From the NCBI GenBank assembly GCA_003157895.1, contig PMKW01000184.1:1-13217 (forward strand): 13,217 nucleotides of DNA, read 5' to 3'. Shown here piece by piece: positions 7,061 through 13,217 of this stretch. The position numbers were made by a program, and so were the translations under genes. The notes below the pieces were generated by a model. The model searched no databases. It was not told the origin of the DNA and saw only the letters and a program-made list of their open reading frames with translations. Numbering within the stretch: the first letter of the stretch is position 1; every line of letters begins with the position of its first letter. The DNA comes from Methanoregula sp. GTDB lineage: Archaea > Halobacteriota > Methanomicrobia > Methanomicrobiales > Methanospirillaceae.

Positions 7061-7845
7061 CAATCCTTGGCCCACGTGGTCCCGTTGCCATGCACTGTGA
7101 AGTAATTATTGTTCTCTCCCGACAGGCCGTTGGGATTGGTGACCACGATATCCCAAGTCCCGACCTTTGTCGTATTGGGAAGATTGAAGGTGCAGGTCAT
7201 GCTTGAAGACGAGGCGAATGTGACCGCCGTTGCCGTAATACTGCTCTCGCCCGAATGGCGTAGCAGGGCTGTGAGGCCGGATTCGAATTCTGATCCCGTA
7301 ACTTCTGTGGATACGGTCGTTCCCGCTTCTCCTTCACCGGGATCCATCGCTTTGATCGAGGGTCTGGCAGTAGATGAGGTTGTCGTCACAGCCGCCGTTG
7401 TGGTCGTTGCGGTCGTTGTTCTGGTGGCGGTCGTTGTCACTGCCGTGGTTATGGTAGTTGGCGCTGCGGTCGGCACTGATGAAACAGTCACATGCGCGAT
7501 TTTCACGGTATCCACCTTTTCCATAACAGCACGCTGTGACATCTCTGTATTGGAGTTTTCACGGTACCCCCATGACCCGTCAGTGTTCTTATAGATGAGT
7601 GCCCGTGAATAGGAATCGCTTGCGGAATCGTAACTGACAACCAGCCATGCGGGGGATTCACTGCCGGTTGCACTCCGTACGATATCGCCGGCGGTAAACA
7701 GCGGGCCCGTCGTTGTCATGGCAGCAACAGTGTCTGACGTGCTACCGGAAGCCGTCTGATCCGAATTGTCTGAACATCCCGCCATAGATATCCCGATGAC
7801 AAGGAAAATACTGAGTATAATGAAGATCTTCGCTGAACGTTCCAT
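7060..7845 (-). CDS. Secreted lipoprotein with Thr-rich linker and IPT/TIG domain
   Basis: A 261-residue surface protein from the ATG at 7845. Residues 5-22 are a hydrophobic signal ending in the lipobox MAGC with Cys24. An unassigned globular stretch follows (about 48-120), with Trp and Tyr residues in SPAWLVVSYDS and DGSWGYRE. A threonine-rich linker spans about 126-160, broken by Ala and Val, and is a likely site of O-glycosylation. The C-terminal part (162-252) reads as an IPT/TIG immunoglobulin-like domain: PSIKAMDPGEGEAGT opening, then WDIVVTNPNGLSG and NYFTV near the end. Such domains support adhesion or cell-surface structure; the partner is unknown. A TTG at 7851 would add two residues. 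The ATG is favoured because a TATA-like box lies about 27 bases before it, giving a leaderless transcript. No ribosome binding site is visible. Confidence 0.82.
   Translation of the reverse strand: MERSAKIFIILSIFLVIGISMAGCSDNSDQTASGSTSDTVAAMTTTGPLFTAGDIVRSATGSESPAWLVVSYDSASDSYSRALIYKNTDGSWGYRENSNTEMSQRAVMEKVDTVKIAHVTVSSVPTAAPTTITTAVTTTATRTTTATTTTAAVTTTSSTARPSIKAMDPGEGEAGTTVSTEVTGSEFESGLTALLRHSGESSITATAVTFASSSSMTCTFNLPNTTKVGTWDIVVTNPNGLSGENNNYFTVHGNGTTWAKD
7374..7464 (-). repeat. Low-complexity Thr-codon tract
   Basis: Imperfect ACN-rich codon repeats encode the threonine linker of the lipoprotein. The tract is prone to length change between strains. The opposite strand gives a spurious valine-rich frame. 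Confidence 0.5.
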
Positions 7846-7866
7846 GCACAATGATCATTCTGGAGG

Positions 7867-7878
7867 ATATTAAGAATT
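7867..7878 (-). promoter_or_regulatory. TATA-like box of the TIG lipoprotein gene
   Basis: The minus-strand sequence AATTCTTAATAT is centred about 27 bases before the ATG at 7845. This is the spacing expected for a leaderless archaeal transcript and fits the missing ribosome binding site. Confidence 0.45.
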
Positions 7879-7962
7879 GTTAATGGTTTATCAGATAGTT
7901 CTGGGTCTCCCGTCAATCTCCCTCGATCAGGTTCCCGGTCATGGGCCGGTGCCTGGGGGGGT

Positions 7963-8030
7963 GTCCCGCCCGTGCCGGTGTACCGGCTGAGTGGGGCGGG
8001 CTGAACCAAGAGCGGGACAGGGTTCAACCC
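7963..8030. repeat. Nested GC-rich inverted repeats, possible structured RNA
   Basis: CCCGCCC (7965-7971) pairs with GGGCGGG (7994-8000), enclosing a second stem GCCGGT/ACCGGC (7974-7987). Alternatively GTCCCGC (7963-7969) pairs with GCGGGAC (8012-8018). GGGTTCAACCC (8020-8030) follows. The TTCAA recalls a tRNA T-arm, but the arms do not fit a tRNA cloverleaf. It could be a small RNA, a relic of a mobile element, or a transcription end. Confidence 0.35.
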
Positions 8031-8117
8031 GGGTGAGAGCAAGGGGGCAATTGCAATTCCTTCCCAAAGGAAAAACCGGCTAAGCAGATGCCATAAAATG
8101 CCGGGAAAAGAACCGGG

Positions 8118-8150
8118 CGGGAAACCCCGTGTACAGAACCCCGTTTCCCG
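8118..8150 (-). terminator. Hairpin after the ABC exporter operon
   Basis: CGGGAAAC (8118-8125) and GTTTCCCG (8143-8150) form a perfect 8-bp stem with a 17-base loop, starting two bases beyond the permease stop codon. It probably marks the end of the exporter transcript. Only a short T stretch follows on the minus strand. Confidence 0.45.
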
Positions 8151-8151
8151 G

Positions 8152-8901
8152 TTATATCGTTATCTTTCTGAAAAGGAAGGCCCCGATGATCGTCATTGCC
8201 AAGCTGAAACCTCCGATCACGGCAAAACAGACCACCGGGCTTATCTGGGATACGCCGGTCAGGCCGTACCGTATCCCTTCCACACCATACGTGAGGGGAT
8301 CGAGAAGGGTAACCGGCACAATCCATGCAGGTAACGAGCTGATCGGGAAAAGCGCCCCGGACAACCCGAATATCGGGAAGATGACAAAGTTCATGATCAG
8401 CTGGAACCCGGTCATGTCCTCCATCCTCGATGCTATGGCAATGCCAAAGGCGGTAAACGAGATACCGATCAGCACCATGAACACCAGCGCTAACAGGAAC
8501 CCGGCCGCATCTGAAACGTGAAGCCCGATGAACAGGGAAATGACAAGGATCATGAACCCCTGCAGGACTGCGGTTGTTGCCCCGCCGGCAGTCTGGCCCA
8601 GCATGATCTCCAGCCGCGAGACCGGCGCAACGAGCGTCTCTTTTAAGAAGCCGAACTGCTTGTCCCAGATGATCTGGATACCGGAGAAGACAGACGTGAA
8701 CATGACGCTCATCGCAACCATCCCCGGGACCAGGAATACGATATAATTCCCGCCAAGCCCGGGCAGCTGGACTACGGAGTTCAAGCCGAAACCCAGGAAG
8801 AGCAAAAAGAAGAGCGGCATGCTGATGCTGCCGATGATACGGCTCTTTGACCGGATGTACCTCAGCATATTCCGGACCCAGATGGTATAGATGATATCCA
8901 T
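8152..8901 (-). CDS. ABC-2 type transporter permease (DrrB-like)
   Basis: A 249-residue integral membrane protein with the layout of ABC-2 permeases: a short cytoplasmic start, then about six hydrophobic segments (near 24-42, 53-75, 100-126, 134-156, 168-190, 222-243). The conserved stretch near 199-212, LLDPLTYGVEGIRY, is typical of the ABC-2 family that includes daunorubicin exporters. It would form the channel with the ATPase encoded just upstream, only 3 bases away, so the two are surely one operon and translationally coupled. GAGG 13 bases before the ATG lies inside the end of the ATPase gene. Substrates of this family range from drugs to lipids and polysaccharides and cannot be told from sequence here. 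Confidence 0.92.
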   Translation of the reverse strand: MDIIYTIWVRNMLRYIRSKSRIIGSISMPLFFLLFLGFGLNSVVQLPGLGGNYIVFLVPGMVAMSVMFTSVFSGIQIIWDKQFGFLKETLVAPVSRLEIMLGQTAGGATTAVLQGFMILVISLFIGLHVSDAAGFLLALVFMVLIGISFTAFGIAIASRMEDMTGFQLIMNFVIFPIFGLSGALFPISSLPAWIVPVTLLDPLTYGVEGIRYGLTGVSQISPVVCFAVIGGFSLAMTIIGAFLFRKITI

Positions 8902-8904
8902 GGT

Positions 8905-9891
8905 CTAGTGCCTCATCATTTTTATGTGCATGCGCATGTTCTCCTTCTGGCCGGCTTCCTGTTCCCGGATGGTCTTCCCGGTAAAGGAGAGGAAGACATC
9001 CTCAAGGGTGGGTTTGTGGATGGTAATCGACGTGATCGGGATCTGCCGGGTGTTGAGGAGCGTGACAATACTGCTGACGTACTGGTCGGCATTTTTCAGG
9101 CTGACGACCACGTTGTCGGTGTGGGTTTCTACCCGGACGACCCATGGTTCTTTGAGGGCTGCAGCAACGGCTGCCGGGTCGGGGGATCCGATGGTCACGA
9201 GGTCCCCGCCAAGCCCATCCTTGAGGTTTTTCGGTGTATCGATTGCAATGATTTTTCCATGGTCGATGATGGCGACCCGGTTGCACAACCGGTCCGCTTC
9301 TTCCATATAGTGCGTCGTGAGGATGATCGTGATGCCTTTCTCCTTTGCGAGCGTGGCGATGTACTGCCAGAGGTGGTTGCGGGTCTGCGGGTCAAGGCCG
9401 AGTGTGGGTTCGTCGAGGAAGAGGACCGCAGGGTGGTGGAGCAGACCACGGGCGATCTCAAGGCGCCGCCGCATCCCGCCGGAGAAGGTCTTGACAATAT
9501 CATTTCTGCGATCGTTGAGTTCAACCAGTGTGAGGAGCTCGGTGATCCGTTGGTTCCTTATCTCTTTTGGGATCCGGTAGAGCCGGCCATGGAAGTCCAT
9601 GTTCTCCCATGCCGTGAGTTCCTCGTCAAGGCTCTGGTCCTGGAAAACGATGCCGATGGATTTTCGCACCCCGTCCGGGTCCTTTTTGATATCGATGCCA
9701 TTGACCGTTGCCGAACCGGAAGTAGGGGTGAGCATGGTGGCAAGCATCGAGAGGGTCGTGGTCTTCCCGGCGCCATTGGGGCCCAAAAGTCCGAAGATCT
9801 CCCCTTGTAGGATATCGAACGATATATTGTCCACGGCGACAAGATCGTTAAAATGGCGTGTTAAATTTTTTATCTGCAGTGCGAAAGTCAT
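8905..9891 (-). CDS. ABC transporter ATPase (DrrA-like)
   Basis: A 328-residue ATP-binding subunit that powers the adjacent permease. Walker A GPNGAGKT is at 37-44 and the Q-loop Gln84 is in GIVFQDQS. The ABC signature FSGGMRRRLE starts at 136, Walker B with catalytic Glu161 is in VLFLDEPTLGLD, and the switch histidine is His194 in TTHYMEEADR. The C-terminal extension (about 225-310) matches the extra domain found in DrrA-type exporters. The frame is open to 10080, but the 63 extra residues resemble no ABC protein. The start at 9891 (MTFALQIKNLTRHF) begins the domain exactly, although no strong ribosome binding site is visible. The stop lies 3 bases before the permease start. Confidence 0.93.
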   Translation of the reverse strand: MTFALQIKNLTRHFNDLVAVDNISFDILQGEIFGLLGPNGAGKTTTLSMLATMLTPTSGSATVNGIDIKKDPDGVRKSIGIVFQDQSLDEELTAWENMDFHGRLYRIPKEIRNQRITELLTLVELNDRRNDIVKTFSGGMRRRLEIARGLLHHPAVLFLDEPTLGLDPQTRNHLWQYIATLAKEKGITIILTTHYMEEADRLCNRVAIIDHGKIIAIDTPKNLKDGLGGDLVTIGSPDPAAVAAALKEPWVVRVETHTDNVVVSLKNADQYVSSIVTLLNTRQIPITSITIHKPTLEDVFLSFTGKTIREQEAGQKENMRMHIKMMRH

Positions 9892-10185
9892 GCTATCGTA
9901 TCCATTTTCCGGCCTGCCGGGAGATATGGCTGTATCGTATTGCACTGTTCTATTAATACGCTTGTTATGGGAACAACAAAGAGGACAGCGCCGGGCCGGC
10001 TCTCGCGTGACGGTGCAGCCGTAGGCCGGTATCGGGGATGGTTCTCCTTCGGGCCGGTATGGCGGGACGGGACTCAGCAAACGTCATCGTTTAAAGGGGA
10101 GGAGGCTGAAGGAGATCCTGTCCTGCCGGTGCCTGCACCCAAATGTTAACAAAATATCCCGCCCTATGTCCCTCTGCTGATACCG
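9892..10185. other. Divergent promoter region between ABC operon and formylglutamate hydrolase gene
   Basis: This 294-base gap separates two divergent genes. On the ABC side it has a possible TATA box (TATTAATA, 9951-9958), a CCGGC-ct-GCCGG hairpin (9909-9920), and two copies of the octamer ATACGATA read on the minus strand. On the other side is a TATA-like AAAATAT. A frame at 9940-10149 shows no domain and is probably not a gene. Confidence 0.45.
10149..10157 (+). promoter_or_regulatory. TATA-like box before the formylglutamate amidohydrolase gene
   Basis: The AT-rich stretch ACAAAATAT is centred about 33 bases before the GTG start. Transcription would begin only a few bases before the start codon, consistent with the lack of a ribosome binding site. 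Confidence 0.35.
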
Positions 10186-10989
10186 GTGAAACAACGCTAC
10201 CCGTTCCTGATATCCATTCCCCACGGCGGGACAGAAGTCCCGGATCCCGCCCGCCCGCTGCTGCTTCTTACGGAGGAGGAGCTGCGATATTATTGCGATC
10301 CCCTGACCCGTGTCGTCTTTGGCTATAAGGACCGGGTCGCCGCTTATATCGATACCCCGATCTCCCGCATGGTTGTCGATCTCAACCGTCCCCCCCTGCC
10401 GCTCCCTCTCCATGATCCTGATGGGATCATCAAGCTCAGGACGATCGATGGGAAGGAAGTCTGGTGTCCCGGGCAGGTACCGGATATGCACCTTATCCAC
10501 TGCCTGCTCATGACCCACTACTTCCCGTTTCACCAGCAGATCGATGAGCTCATCGATCGGCACCCGGTCGGGATTGCGTTCGACTGCCATTCCATGCTCC
10601 CGTACGGGTCAGAGAACCAGAAGGATGCAGGGAAAGTACGCCCCCTTATCTGCCTCGGGAACAACGGCGACCGGCAAGGGAGGGCACGCAGGGGGAGCAT
10701 CGCCACGTGCAGCAGGGAATGGATTGCCGTGCTTGCCGGTATTTTTGAGGAGGAGTTCCCGCAGGAGAACGCGGTCGCCCTCAATAACCCGTTCTCCGGC
10801 GGATTTATTGCAAACGCCCATTTCTGGCATAAGGGTATCCCCTGGATCCAGATCGAGATAAACCGGGCACTCTATGAACAGGTGCCATCTTCCTCCCTCC
10901 CCGGACAGGAAACAGAGGAGCGGGCACTCCTCTTAAGAGAAACTATCTGGAAGGTACTGACAGTATTCTGGGATCAGGTCCATAACTGA
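10186..10989 (+). CDS. N-formylglutamate amidohydrolase family protein
   Basis: A 267-residue cytoplasmic hydrolase; characterised members release formate from N-formyl-L-glutamate in histidine breakdown. Family motifs appear in order: SIPHGG (10-15), VDLNRP (64-69), FDCHSM (132-137), RPLICLGN (152-159), NPFSGGFI (201-208) and QIEINRALY (222-230). His13, Asp133 and His135 are likely metal-site or catalytic residues by position, which is inference. The start is a GTG, because no in-frame ATG precedes the conserved IPHGG strand. No other histidine-degradation gene is nearby. Instead, two formyl-pterin genes follow on the same strand after 93 bases, so the true substrate may be another formylated amine or acid. 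Confidence 0.87.
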   Translation: MKQRYPFLISIPHGGTEVPDPARPLLLLTEEELRYYCDPLTRVVFGYKDRVAAYIDTPISRMVVDLNRPPLPLPLHDPDGIIKLRTIDGKEVWCPGQVPDMHLIHCLLMTHYFPFHQQIDELIDRHPVGIAFDCHSMLPYGSENQKDAGKVRPLICLGNNGDRQGRARRGSIATCSREWIAVLAGIFEEEFPQENAVALNNPFSGGFIANAHFWHKGIPWIQIEINRALYEQVPSSSLPGQETEERALLLRETIWKVLTVFWDQVHN

Positions 10990-11005
10990 CAGGTCCGCCG
11001 CAATA

Positions 11006-11010
11006 TTTTT
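11006..11010 (+). terminator. Short T-run after the formylglutamate amidohydrolase gene
   Basis: Five T residues about 17 bases after the stop codon, followed by A residues. This is a weak terminator candidate, so some readthrough into the next gene is possible. Confidence 0.25.
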
Positions 11011-11052
11011 AAAAAAGGCTTTCTGCACGGCCGGGGATGAATAATCTAAAAC

Positions 11053-11061
11053 CATAAATAT
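11053..11061 (+). promoter_or_regulatory. TATA box of the cyclo-ligase-ftr pair
   Basis: CATAAATAT preceded by A/C-rich bases looks like a BRE-TATA pair. Its centre is about 26 bases before the ATG at 11083, so the transcript would be leaderless. It probably drives both the cyclo-ligase and ftr. Confidence 0.55.
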
Positions 11062-11082
11062 GCCTGCGATATACTACTGCCC

Positions 11083-11685
11083 ATGAGGGAGCAGAAAGAA
11101 AGCGTGCGAAAGATCCTGCGCCAGAAAAAAGAGGCAATGCTGCCGGAAGAACGGCTGAGTAAAAGCCAGCGGATCTGCCGTCATCTCATGAACGTCATCA
11201 GCGATGGTGAAACAGTCATGGTCTTTACGTCAAAAGAAAAAGAGGTCAATACCCGGCCACTAATCATGGCACTGTTCGGGCAGGGAAACCCGGTTGTTGT
11301 CCCGATTATTGTCAAAGAAGACTATAGTCTCCGTCTCTCCTATTTACGTGATTTTTCTGCACTCGTACCGAGCACGTTTGGCGTTCCTGAACCCATAGGG
11401 TCCGAGATTCCTGCTGCTGCGGATGACATTGATACGATCATACTCCCGATGCTCGGGTTTGACCGGAAGGGGGGGCGGATCGGGTACGGTGCCGGCTATT
11501 ATGACCGGTTCTTATCAAAAAACCCCGGCCTGCGGAAGATCGGGATCGCATTTGCCTGCCAGGAAGTAGACAACCTGCCGGTCGATGAGAATGATATCCG
11601 GATGGACGCTATCATAACTGAGGACGGCATGGTGTATCCTGACGGGGGGACAGGCAGTGGAGATCAACGGCACCGGGATACTTGA
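11083..11685 (+). CDS. 5-formyltetrahydrofolate cyclo-ligase family protein
   Basis: A 200-residue enzyme of the 5,10-methenyltetrahydrofolate synthetase family, which uses ATP to close 5-formyl-tetrahydrofolate to the 5,10-methenyl form. Residues 1-40 form the usual basic helical start (REQKESVRKILRQKKEAM). KEVNTRPL (53-60) and FGVPEP (99-104) are family landmarks. The nucleotide-binding signature runs from GFDRKGGRIGYGAGYYDRF at 125 to 143, with its invariant Gly/Tyr pattern intact. Methanogens use tetrahydromethanopterin where bacteria use folate, and the next gene makes 5-formyl-tetrahydromethanopterin, so that compound is a plausible natural substrate (inference). The last 29 bases overlap ftr. 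The C-terminal tail after about 187 (GGTGSGDQRHRDT) lies in the overlap and is poorly conserved in character. Confidence 0.9.
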   Translation: MREQKESVRKILRQKKEAMLPEERLSKSQRICRHLMNVISDGETVMVFTSKEKEVNTRPLIMALFGQGNPVVVPIIVKEDYSLRLSYLRDFSALVPSTFGVPEPIGSEIPAAADDIDTIILPMLGFDRKGGRIGYGAGYYDRFLSKNPGLRKIGIAFACQEVDNLPVDENDIRMDAIITEDGMVYPDGGTGSGDQRHRDT

Positions 11686-12547
11686 CACCTTTGCAGAAGC
11701 TTTCCCGGTCTGGCTCTCAAGGGTCATCATTACGGCAGCAACACAGGAATGGGCGTATAAGGCAGCTGCCTGCGCAACAGGATTTGCGACATCCCGGATC
11801 GGGTGCCCCTGCGAAGCGGGGATCGAACGCAGCCTCTCTTCAAAAGAGACCCCGGATGGCAGGCCGGGGGTCTCGATCCTGATCTGTGCTGACAAGAAGA
11901 ACATGCGATCCAATGTCGCCGGCAGGATCTCCCAGTGTATCCTGCCCACGCCGACTGCTTCTGCCTTTGATGGTTTTCCCGATGCTGCTTTCCGGTTTTA
12001 CACAAAAATGCACTATTTCGGGGATAAATACGAGGAGCGCTGCATGGTTGGTGGCAGGAATTGCTGGAAGATCCCGGTTATGGAAGGCGATTATGTGGGG
12101 GAGGAGCGTTTCGGAACCGTAAAAGGCATTGCCGGAGGCAACTTCCTGGTCATGGGTAAGGACCAGCAGTCGGCACTTTCCGGTGCTGTTGCTGCCGTGG
12201 AAAAAATAACCGGGACGGGGGGTGTCATCACCAGTTTTGCCGGTGGCATCGTTGCCAGCGGTTCCAAGGTGGGGTGCAGTAATTACCGTTTCCCGATGCC
12301 GGCAAGCACCAGCCATCTTTTATGTCCGACCTTAAAGGGCAGAATCCCCGGTTCGCTGGTCCCCGACGGCGTGACTTCCCTCTATGAGATTGTCCTGAAC
12401 GGCATTGACGAGATCTCCCTTAAAAATGCGATGAGGACCGGTATCCAGGCTGCAGCGGAGACCGGGACTGTCAAATATATCGGGGCATCAAATTTTGACG
12501 GGAAACTCGGCCAGTACCGGATCGCTCTTCACGAGCTTTTCCGGTGA
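11657..12547 (+). CDS. ftr: Formylmethanofuran:tetrahydromethanopterin formyltransferase
   Basis: A 296-residue cytoplasmic enzyme of methanogenesis from CO2. It moves the formyl group from formylmethanofuran to N5 of tetrahydromethanopterin, the second step of the pathway. The sequence opens MEINGTGILDTFAEAFPVWL and carries the family stretches ETPDGRPGVSILI (64-76), TPTASAFD (98-105), WKIPVMEGDY (137-146), GIAGGNFLVM (157-166), GGIVASGSKVG (196-206) and LYEIVLNGI (242-250), ending in GKLGQY. Glu244 matches the buried glutamate described in Ftr structures, as far as I recall. The length equals that of known Ftr proteins. The start is a GTG at 11657 with GGGGGGA upstream, chosen because known Ftr begins with the same residues. 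It overlaps the cyclo-ligase gene. It may be a second copy, as several methanogens carry paralogues; this window cannot tell. Confidence 0.95.
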   Translation: MEINGTGILDTFAEAFPVWLSRVIITAATQEWAYKAAACATGFATSRIGCPCEAGIERSLSSKETPDGRPGVSILICADKKNMRSNVAGRISQCILPTPTASAFDGFPDAAFRFYTKMHYFGDKYEERCMVGGRNCWKIPVMEGDYVGEERFGTVKGIAGGNFLVMGKDQQSALSGAVAAVEKITGTGGVITSFAGGIVASGSKVGCSNYRFPMPASTSHLLCPTLKGRIPGSLVPDGVTSLYEIVLNGIDEISLKNAMRTGIQAAAETGTVKYIGASNFDGKLGQYRIALHELFR

Positions 12548-12554
12548 CCCGTTA

Positions 12555-12604
12555 CCGGGGAGAATCGTCCTGCGATCTCCGGCTGGTAAGGATTGCCTCC
12601 CCGG
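12555..12604. terminator. Hairpins between ftr and the convergent Cache gene
   Basis: CCGGGGAG (12555-12562) and CTCCCCGG (12597-12604) form a perfect 8-bp stem. A shorter alternative is GGAGA-a-TCG/CGATCTCC (12559-12580) with a 5-base loop. The two cannot form together. They start 8 bases after the ftr stop codon and lie between convergent genes, so they probably end one or both transcripts. Confidence 0.4.
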
Positions 12605-12647
12605 AATGACGACGGCTAGGCTGATGAGAAAACAGGGGGAATCAGGT

Positions 12648-13217
12648 TCATGATACGGTTGTTGAGTTGCCGGCCTGCGGCCATGCAACCACAAACCGCC
12701 ATCCTGTCAGCGGGTCTGACCGGAACCGGGCCATATAGTGAACCCCCCCGTCGTCATACTCCGCGGTACCGGATTCCTGTGAACGTATCGTGCCGATTGC
12801 CCGCCCGAATGAAGTCTCCGGTCCGATCGTTGTTACGTTCCGGGATATCTGCCCCTTATCCGAATGGAGGGCGAATTTGCTTTCGGTATCGATAGCATAG
12901 AAAATGTATGGCCCGGGCATCTCAGAACGAAGCGTATCGGTCAGCGTGTCAAGGTATAGAGACGCTCCTGCAACGCCGGTCACCCCCTGCTGATTCCTGA
13001 CCGGAACTGCTACAATGGCGGCATTTTTACCCGTTGCATGGCTCACGACCACAATCCCCACGGATTCATTGCCGGCAAGTACGACGGGGAAATAGGACCG
13101 GGTTTTCAGGTTGGCGCTCGCAAGGCCATCAGAAACGGTATAATAGGAGCCGTCAGGAAGCGCGTACCATGGGAGGGCATCGGGCTCCTTTTCTTCGAGC
13201 GTGGCCAGCAGCGGCCG
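12648..13217 (-). CDS. Cache-domain sensor protein, C-terminal part (5' end outside window)
   Basis: The frame is open to the window edge, giving 189 visible C-terminal residues. They read as the second half of a double Cache extracellular sensing domain. The segment PWYALPDGSYYTVSDGLASA is followed by LKTRSYFPVVLAG, VVVSHATGKNAAIVAVPV and VTGVAGASLYLDTLTDTL, and then a second ligand-domain half ending RFVVAWPQAG. The visible part stops shortly after the Cache fold, with no transmembrane segment, HAMP or kinase domain, so this is probably a secreted or lipid-anchored binding protein rather than a full signalling receptor. A GTG at 13061 is internal to the domain and is not a real start. The ligand is unknown. 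Cache domains bind small molecules such as amino acids and carboxylates. Confidence 0.82.
   Translation of the reverse strand, partial: RPLLATLEEKEPDALPWYALPDGSYYTVSDGLASANLKTRSYFPVVLAGNESVGIVVVSHATGKNAAIVAVPVRNQQGVTGVAGASLYLDTLTDTLRSEMPGPYIFYAIDTESKFALHSDKGQISRNVTTIGPETSFGRAIGTIRSQESGTAEYDDGGVHYMARFRSDPLTGWRFVVAWPQAGNSTTVS

Larger units (their letters stand above)
7852..8151. other. Intergenic region between ABC exporter and TIG lipoprotein
   Basis: This 300-base gap carries the lipoprotein promoter at its left, a GC-rich block of nested inverted repeats in the middle (7963-8030) and a hairpin just after the permease stop codon at its right. The minus-strand frames running through it lack recognisable domains and are probably not genes. 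Confidence 0.5.

Noticed and set aside
6732..7100. Plus-strand frame of 122 codons after mgtA, preceded by AAGGAG
   Set aside because: The GGAG touches the ATG with no spacing, the protein has no domain and odd composition, and its end runs into the lipoprotein gene on the other strand.
7109..7594. Valine-rich plus-strand frame with apparent membrane segment
   Set aside because: It is the antisense reading of the threonine codons of the lipoprotein linker.
8012..8040. tRNA-like GGGTTCAACCC with GCGGGAC
   Set aside because: The acceptor-like arms lie on the wrong side of the T-arm-like motif and are too close; no D-arm or anticodon arm can be drawn.
7716..8326. Minus-strand frames in the gap right of the TIG lipoprotein (7716-8042, 8024-8326)
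   Set aside because: They overlap the ends of supported genes, lack domains, and pass through the inverted-repeat block.
9892..10080. 63-residue cysteine-containing N-terminal extension of the ABC ATPase
   Set aside because: The ABC domain starts exactly at the ATG at 9891, and the extension has no family resemblance and covers the promoter region.
13059..13061. GTG at 13061 as the start of the Cache gene
   Set aside because: The frame stays open to the window edge and the preceding residues continue the Cache domain.

Overview
The window looks like chromosomal DNA of a methanogenic archaeon, most probably a Methanomicrobiales member related to Methanoregula or Methanosphaerula. The best evidence is a complete formylmethanofuran:tetrahydromethanopterin formyltransferase (Ftr) at the right end. 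TATA boxes about 25 bases before start codons (leaderless-type promoters), T-run terminators, archaeal-style lipoproteins and a Cache-domain surface sensor agree with this. The lineage is inferred from protein style and GC-rich codon use, not from a marker-gene search.

Layout from left to right. (1) The 3' end of a CBS-domain protein (+). (2) A marR-lon pair on the minus strand: a cysteine-rich MarR regulator and a bacterial-type LonA protease. A near-identical 19-bp operator-like site lies just before each gene. (3) On the plus strand, a lipoprotein cupredoxin with an amicyanin-type copper loop, then a full-length MgtA/MgtB-type Mg2+ P-type ATPase. (4) On the minus strand, a secreted lipoprotein with a threonine-rich linker and an IPT/TIG domain, and upstream of it a two-gene DrrA/DrrB-like ABC-2 exporter. 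A GC-rich region with nested inverted repeats lies between the exporter and the lipoprotein. (5) On the plus strand, a run of three one-carbon genes: N-formylglutamate amidohydrolase family, 5-formyltetrahydrofolate cyclo-ligase family, and Ftr. The last two overlap by 29 bp. (6) A minus-strand Cache-domain protein cut by the window edge.

Two themes deserve attention. The first is a probable self-regulated MarR circuit that also controls Lon, with five cysteines in the regulator suggesting a redox or metal signal. The second is the formyl-group cluster. Ftr makes 5-formyl-tetrahydromethanopterin, and the enzyme encoded in overlap with it belongs to a family that closes 5-formyl pterins to 5,10-methenyl forms with ATP. 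This suggests, but does not prove, that the archaeal cyclo-ligase acts on the methanopterin cofactor. No CRISPR array, tRNA, rRNA, transposase or phage gene was seen.
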